From G963664225 sp964538065 (GTDB lineage: Bacteria; Verrucomicrobiota; Verrucomicrobiia; Limisphaerales; UBA1319): a stretch of DNA of 26,588 nucleotides. The stretch lies in the NCBI GenBank assembly GCA_964538065.1, contig CAZIDG010000058.1:1-26588 (forward strand), read 5' to 3'. Made by a program: the position numbers and the translations under genes. The first letter of the stretch is position 1. Each line of letters begins with the position of its first letter. Of the stretch, positions 25,225-26,588 are shown one piece after another. The notes below the pieces were generated by a model. That model did no database searches, had not been told where the DNA came from, and saw only the letters and a list, made by a program, of their open reading frames with translations.

Positions 25225-25248
25225 GGGGGGGGCAAGGGAGGTTTTGGG
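25225..25248 (+). other. G-rich quadruplex-capable motif 2
   Basis: Eight consecutive guanines (25225-25232), then GGG at 25236-25238 and GGG at 25246-25248 with short spacers, satisfy the usual four-run quadruplex pattern because the first run can supply two tracts. It sits just upstream of the assembly break. Confidence 0.45.
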
Positions 25249-25258
25249 AAACATCCAC

Positions 25259-25313
25259 CATGCGGCGGGTTTCTGAGCTAAGGCAGGAAACCAGAGCCTA
25301 TTAGAGTGAAAAT
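25259..25313 (+). repeat. 55-base direct repeat, left of the gap (assembly overlap)
   Basis: These 55 bases are identical to 25414-25468 and abut the run of N directly. The fit of a round k-mer-like length to both gap edges points to an assembly overlap rather than a biological repeat. Confidence 0.95.
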
Positions 25314-25413
25314 NNNNNNNNNNNNNNNNNNNNNNNNNNNNNNNNNNNNNNNNNNNNNNNNNNNNNNNNNNNNNNNNNNNNNNNNNNNNNNNNNNNNNNN
25401 NNNNNNNNNNNNN
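25314..25413. other. Assembly gap (100 N)
   Basis: Exactly 100 undetermined bases, a conventional scaffold-gap size. Identical 55-base sequences on both edges suggest the true gap length is about minus 55, meaning the contigs overlap and no sequence is missing. Confidence 0.98.
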
Positions 25414-25468
25414 CATGCGGCGGGTTTCTGAGCTAAGGCAGGAAACCAGAGCCTATTAGAGTGAAAAT
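25414..25468 (+). repeat. 55-base direct repeat, right of the gap (assembly overlap)
   Basis: Second copy of 25259-25313, immediately after the N run. If the two copies are merged, the gene-free region shrinks from 673 to about 518 bases. Between this copy and the ATG at 25544 lie 75 bases that hold no recognisable promoter or strong ribosome-binding site. Confidence 0.95.
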
Positions 25469-25543
25469 TCAGTTGCCATATCCAGGCGAGGCGGGTAATT
25501 CTAAATTCCACAAAGCAATCAACAATAAACCCGATCAAGAAAT

Positions 25544-26575
25544 ATGGCTCAAATTATTTTCCATCCCAGTGTTGAGGGTGCCCAGCATGGTGCCAAGAGT
25601 CTGGCTGAATTTGTCAAATACGCCAAGAAATCCGGTGCCAAGGGTGCCCAGCCCTCCAACTTCATGTTGAACACCGCCAAGGGGTTAATGAGTGCCAAGG
25701 AAATCAAAGCGACCTTTGACAAGGAAGGCATCATACTCGACGGCATTTCCTGCCACTGCCCCTTCTGGGTGCATACCACGGCCTGGACCGGCAGTCCTTC
25801 CGTTCGCCCGTTTATTCCGGCGGATGTGGCCAAGAAATCCCCGGCCGAGATCGAGAAATGGGCTGAAAACTACCTATTTGCGCTTTTTGACCTCGCGGTG
25901 GAATTGAAGATCAAGATTCTACCCATGTTCTGGGGTGCAGCATTTGGCTGGGAACTGGCTTCAGGCTATCCCTGGGGATTCTGGTCGGGTGCGGATTTCG
26001 ACCTGGTCAAGGAAGGCCAGGAACGTTTTGTCACCAAGACTGCCAAGTTGCGTGAACGCGCCAACAAGTTGGGGCTCTATCTGTGCCATGAGATTCATCC
26101 TGGCACTGCCGCCATGTGTGCGGATGATTTCAACATGCTGGTGAAGATTTGCGACGGGGACAAGTGCCTGGGCGTCAACGCCGATCCCTCGCATTGCTGG
26201 GAAGGTGAAGACTGGGAAACACGCTTCATGAAGGTGGGAAGCCGCATTCATGCCTGCCATATCAAGAACCATGTGGTGCGTCCCTCCTATCCTCTGCGTT
26301 GCATGGAGCCGAACTGGCAGAATCGCGCGATGCAGTTTTGCGACATCCCGACGGGGGATCTGAACATGACGCGCTATGTGGAATTGCTGATCAACGTGGG
26401 CTATGCCAAGCGCTATTGTGAATACATGGGCGTGCAGAGTGCCCCGCTGATCGTTGAGGCCGAGAGCGCCTACCGCGACATCGATGCCACCAGCGCCAAC
26501 GGCATCCAGTACGTGCGCGACAACCTGTGCTTCCCGATTGCCTCGGGTTCGTTCGAAGACGGCATGGGAGCCTAA
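25544..26575 (+). CDS. Xylose-isomerase-like TIM-barrel protein (sugar isomerase/epimerase type)
   Basis: A complete 343-residue soluble protein of the AP-endonuclease-2/xylose-isomerase-like TIM-barrel superfamily. The four expected metal-ligand positions are visible: E183 in LCHEIHPG, D214 in VNADPSHCW, H239 in ACHIKNH and E305 in LIVEAES. Other features are SCHCPFWVH (69-77) near the start of the second strand, LPMFWGAAFGWE (126-137), and an aromatic-rich loop YPWGFWSGADFD (142-153). Members isomerise or epimerise sugars, inositols or related polyols; the substrate cannot be told from sequence. Many PVC bacteria carry large numbers of such genes. No neighbour helps: the pilus operon runs the other way across a 673-base spacer with the gap, and only 13 bases follow the stop codon. 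There is no clear Shine-Dalgarno sequence. Confidence 0.85.
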   Translation: MAQIIFHPSVEGAQHGAKSLAEFVKYAKKSGAKGAQPSNFMLNTAKGLMSAKEIKATFDKEGIILDGISCHCPFWVHTTAWTGSPSVRPFIPADVAKKSPAEIEKWAENYLFALFDLAVELKIKILPMFWGAAFGWELASGYPWGFWSGADFDLVKEGQERFVTKTAKLRERANKLGLYLCHEIHPGTAAMCADDFNMLVKICDGDKCLGVNADPSHCWEGEDWETRFMKVGSRIHACHIKNHVVRPSYPLRCMEPNWQNRAMQFCDIPTGDLNMTRYVELLINVGYAKRYCEYMGVQSAPLIVEAESAYRDIDATSANGIQYVRDNLCFPIASGSFEDGMGA

Positions 26576-26588
26576 ACCCAAGCACAAA

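Larger units (their letters stand above)
24983..25284 (+). ncRNA. Candidate structured RNA or long leader, family unknown
   Basis: This stretch has no convincing gene on either strand. A possible closing helix pairs GCTCAGAACC (24999-25008) with GGTTTCTGAGC (25268-25278, one bulged base). It is extended by GCC/GGC outside (24991-24993, 25282-25284) and GCATG/CATGC inside (25025-25029, 25259-25263). Inside is a hairpin around 25131-25159 (GTGA..AAATG, loop CGT, CATTT..TCAC). GGTTTC (25268-25273) can instead pair with GAAACC (25287-25292), giving mutually exclusive folds as in a switch. A CATAAT box at 24971-24976 could start a plus-strand transcript near 24983, but no -35 supports it. Hallmarks of RNase P RNA, SRP RNA, tmRNA and common riboswitches were not seen. 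The strand is uncertain; plus is favoured because the next gene is plus. Confidence 0.3.

Noticed and set aside
24983..25313. RNase P RNA, SRP RNA, tmRNA, 6S RNA or cobalamin riboswitch
   Set aside because: Conserved landmarks such as the RNase P GAGGAAAGUCC box, SRP GGAAGG loop, tmRNA T-arm and cobalamin box were not found on either strand; resemblance to the 6S closing stem was weak and the length is too great.
24964..25416. Minus-strand open frame across the gap
   Set aside because: It depends on N codons. The readable part has irregular composition, no domain, and runs through the candidate RNA region.
25259..25468. Direct repeats as attachment sites or target-site duplications of a mobile element
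   Set aside because: The copies abut the N run exactly on both sides and are exactly 55 bases; an assembly overlap explains this better. No integrase or transposase is nearby.
25087..25483. 14-base inverted repeat as terminal repeats of a MITE
   Set aside because: No matching target-site duplication flanks the arms and the interior is not a recognisable element; RNA pairing or chance is more likely.
1..26588. CRISPR array, tRNA, rRNA, insertion sequence, defence island
   Set aside because: No regularly spaced repeats, cloverleaf sequences, transposase motifs or defence-type genes were recognised anywhere in the window.

Overview
The window looks like chromosomal sequence from an uncultured Gram-negative bacterium. 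It most resembles the Planctomycetes-Verrucomicrobia-Chlamydiae group, in particular Verrucomicrobiota, Kiritimatiellota or Lentisphaerota. Pointers to this are a huge secreted protein carrying the calcium-type 'GTDP' linker common in Verrucomicrobia exoproteins, a SprA-like protein, ResB/CcsA (system II) cytochrome c maturation, a Rho factor with a long disordered N-terminus, and a PilB-PilT-PilB-PilC cluster. This placement is inference from protein style only. A run of exactly 100 N flanked by identical 55-base ends marks the sequence as a scaffolded draft assembly.

Layout. (1) 1-5588 is a cell-surface segment that looks A+T-richer by eye: a 1050-residue secreted protein built from a tandem internal duplication (minus), a methyltransferase (plus) and a GT-B glycosyltransferase (minus). 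(2) 5732-10321 holds a secreted protein of unknown function (plus), convergent with the three-gene unit lipoprotein-resB-ccsA (minus) for cytochrome c maturation. (3) 10455-14278 holds rho and, 5 bases upstream of it, a three-domain fusion of a low-molecular-weight phosphatase, ribose-5-phosphate isomerase B and serine hydroxymethyltransferase. (4) 14498-16871 holds purD, followed after 1 base by an S41-protease-like exported protein. (5) 17151-18791 holds an ApbE flavin-transferase lipoprotein (plus), convergent with a SprA-like HEAAH protein (minus). (6) 18933-24870 is a minus-strand type IV pilus/type II secretion motor operon: pilB-like, pilT, second pilB-like, pilC/gspF. It has a clear promoter and a terminator. 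(7) 24871-25543 is a 673-base stretch without genes that contains the assembly gap, G-rich runs and paired complementary segments suggesting an unidentified structured RNA. (8) 25544-26575 is a xylose-isomerase-like TIM-barrel protein (plus).

How the genes fit together. The pilus block supplies two assembly-type ATPases, one retraction-type ATPase and the inner-membrane platform protein. The pilins, secretin and alignment proteins are not in the window. The fusion protein and purD belong to one-carbon, serine/glycine, pentose-phosphate and purine metabolism. The lipoprotein-resB-ccsA unit serves haem delivery to periplasmic c-type cytochromes. The most unusual items are the triple fusion, which condenses the Bacillus ywlE-ywlF-(ywlG)-glyA gene order into one polypeptide, and the possible RNA element beside the assembly gap. 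I did not recognise a clear defence system, mobile element, tRNA, rRNA or CRISPR array.
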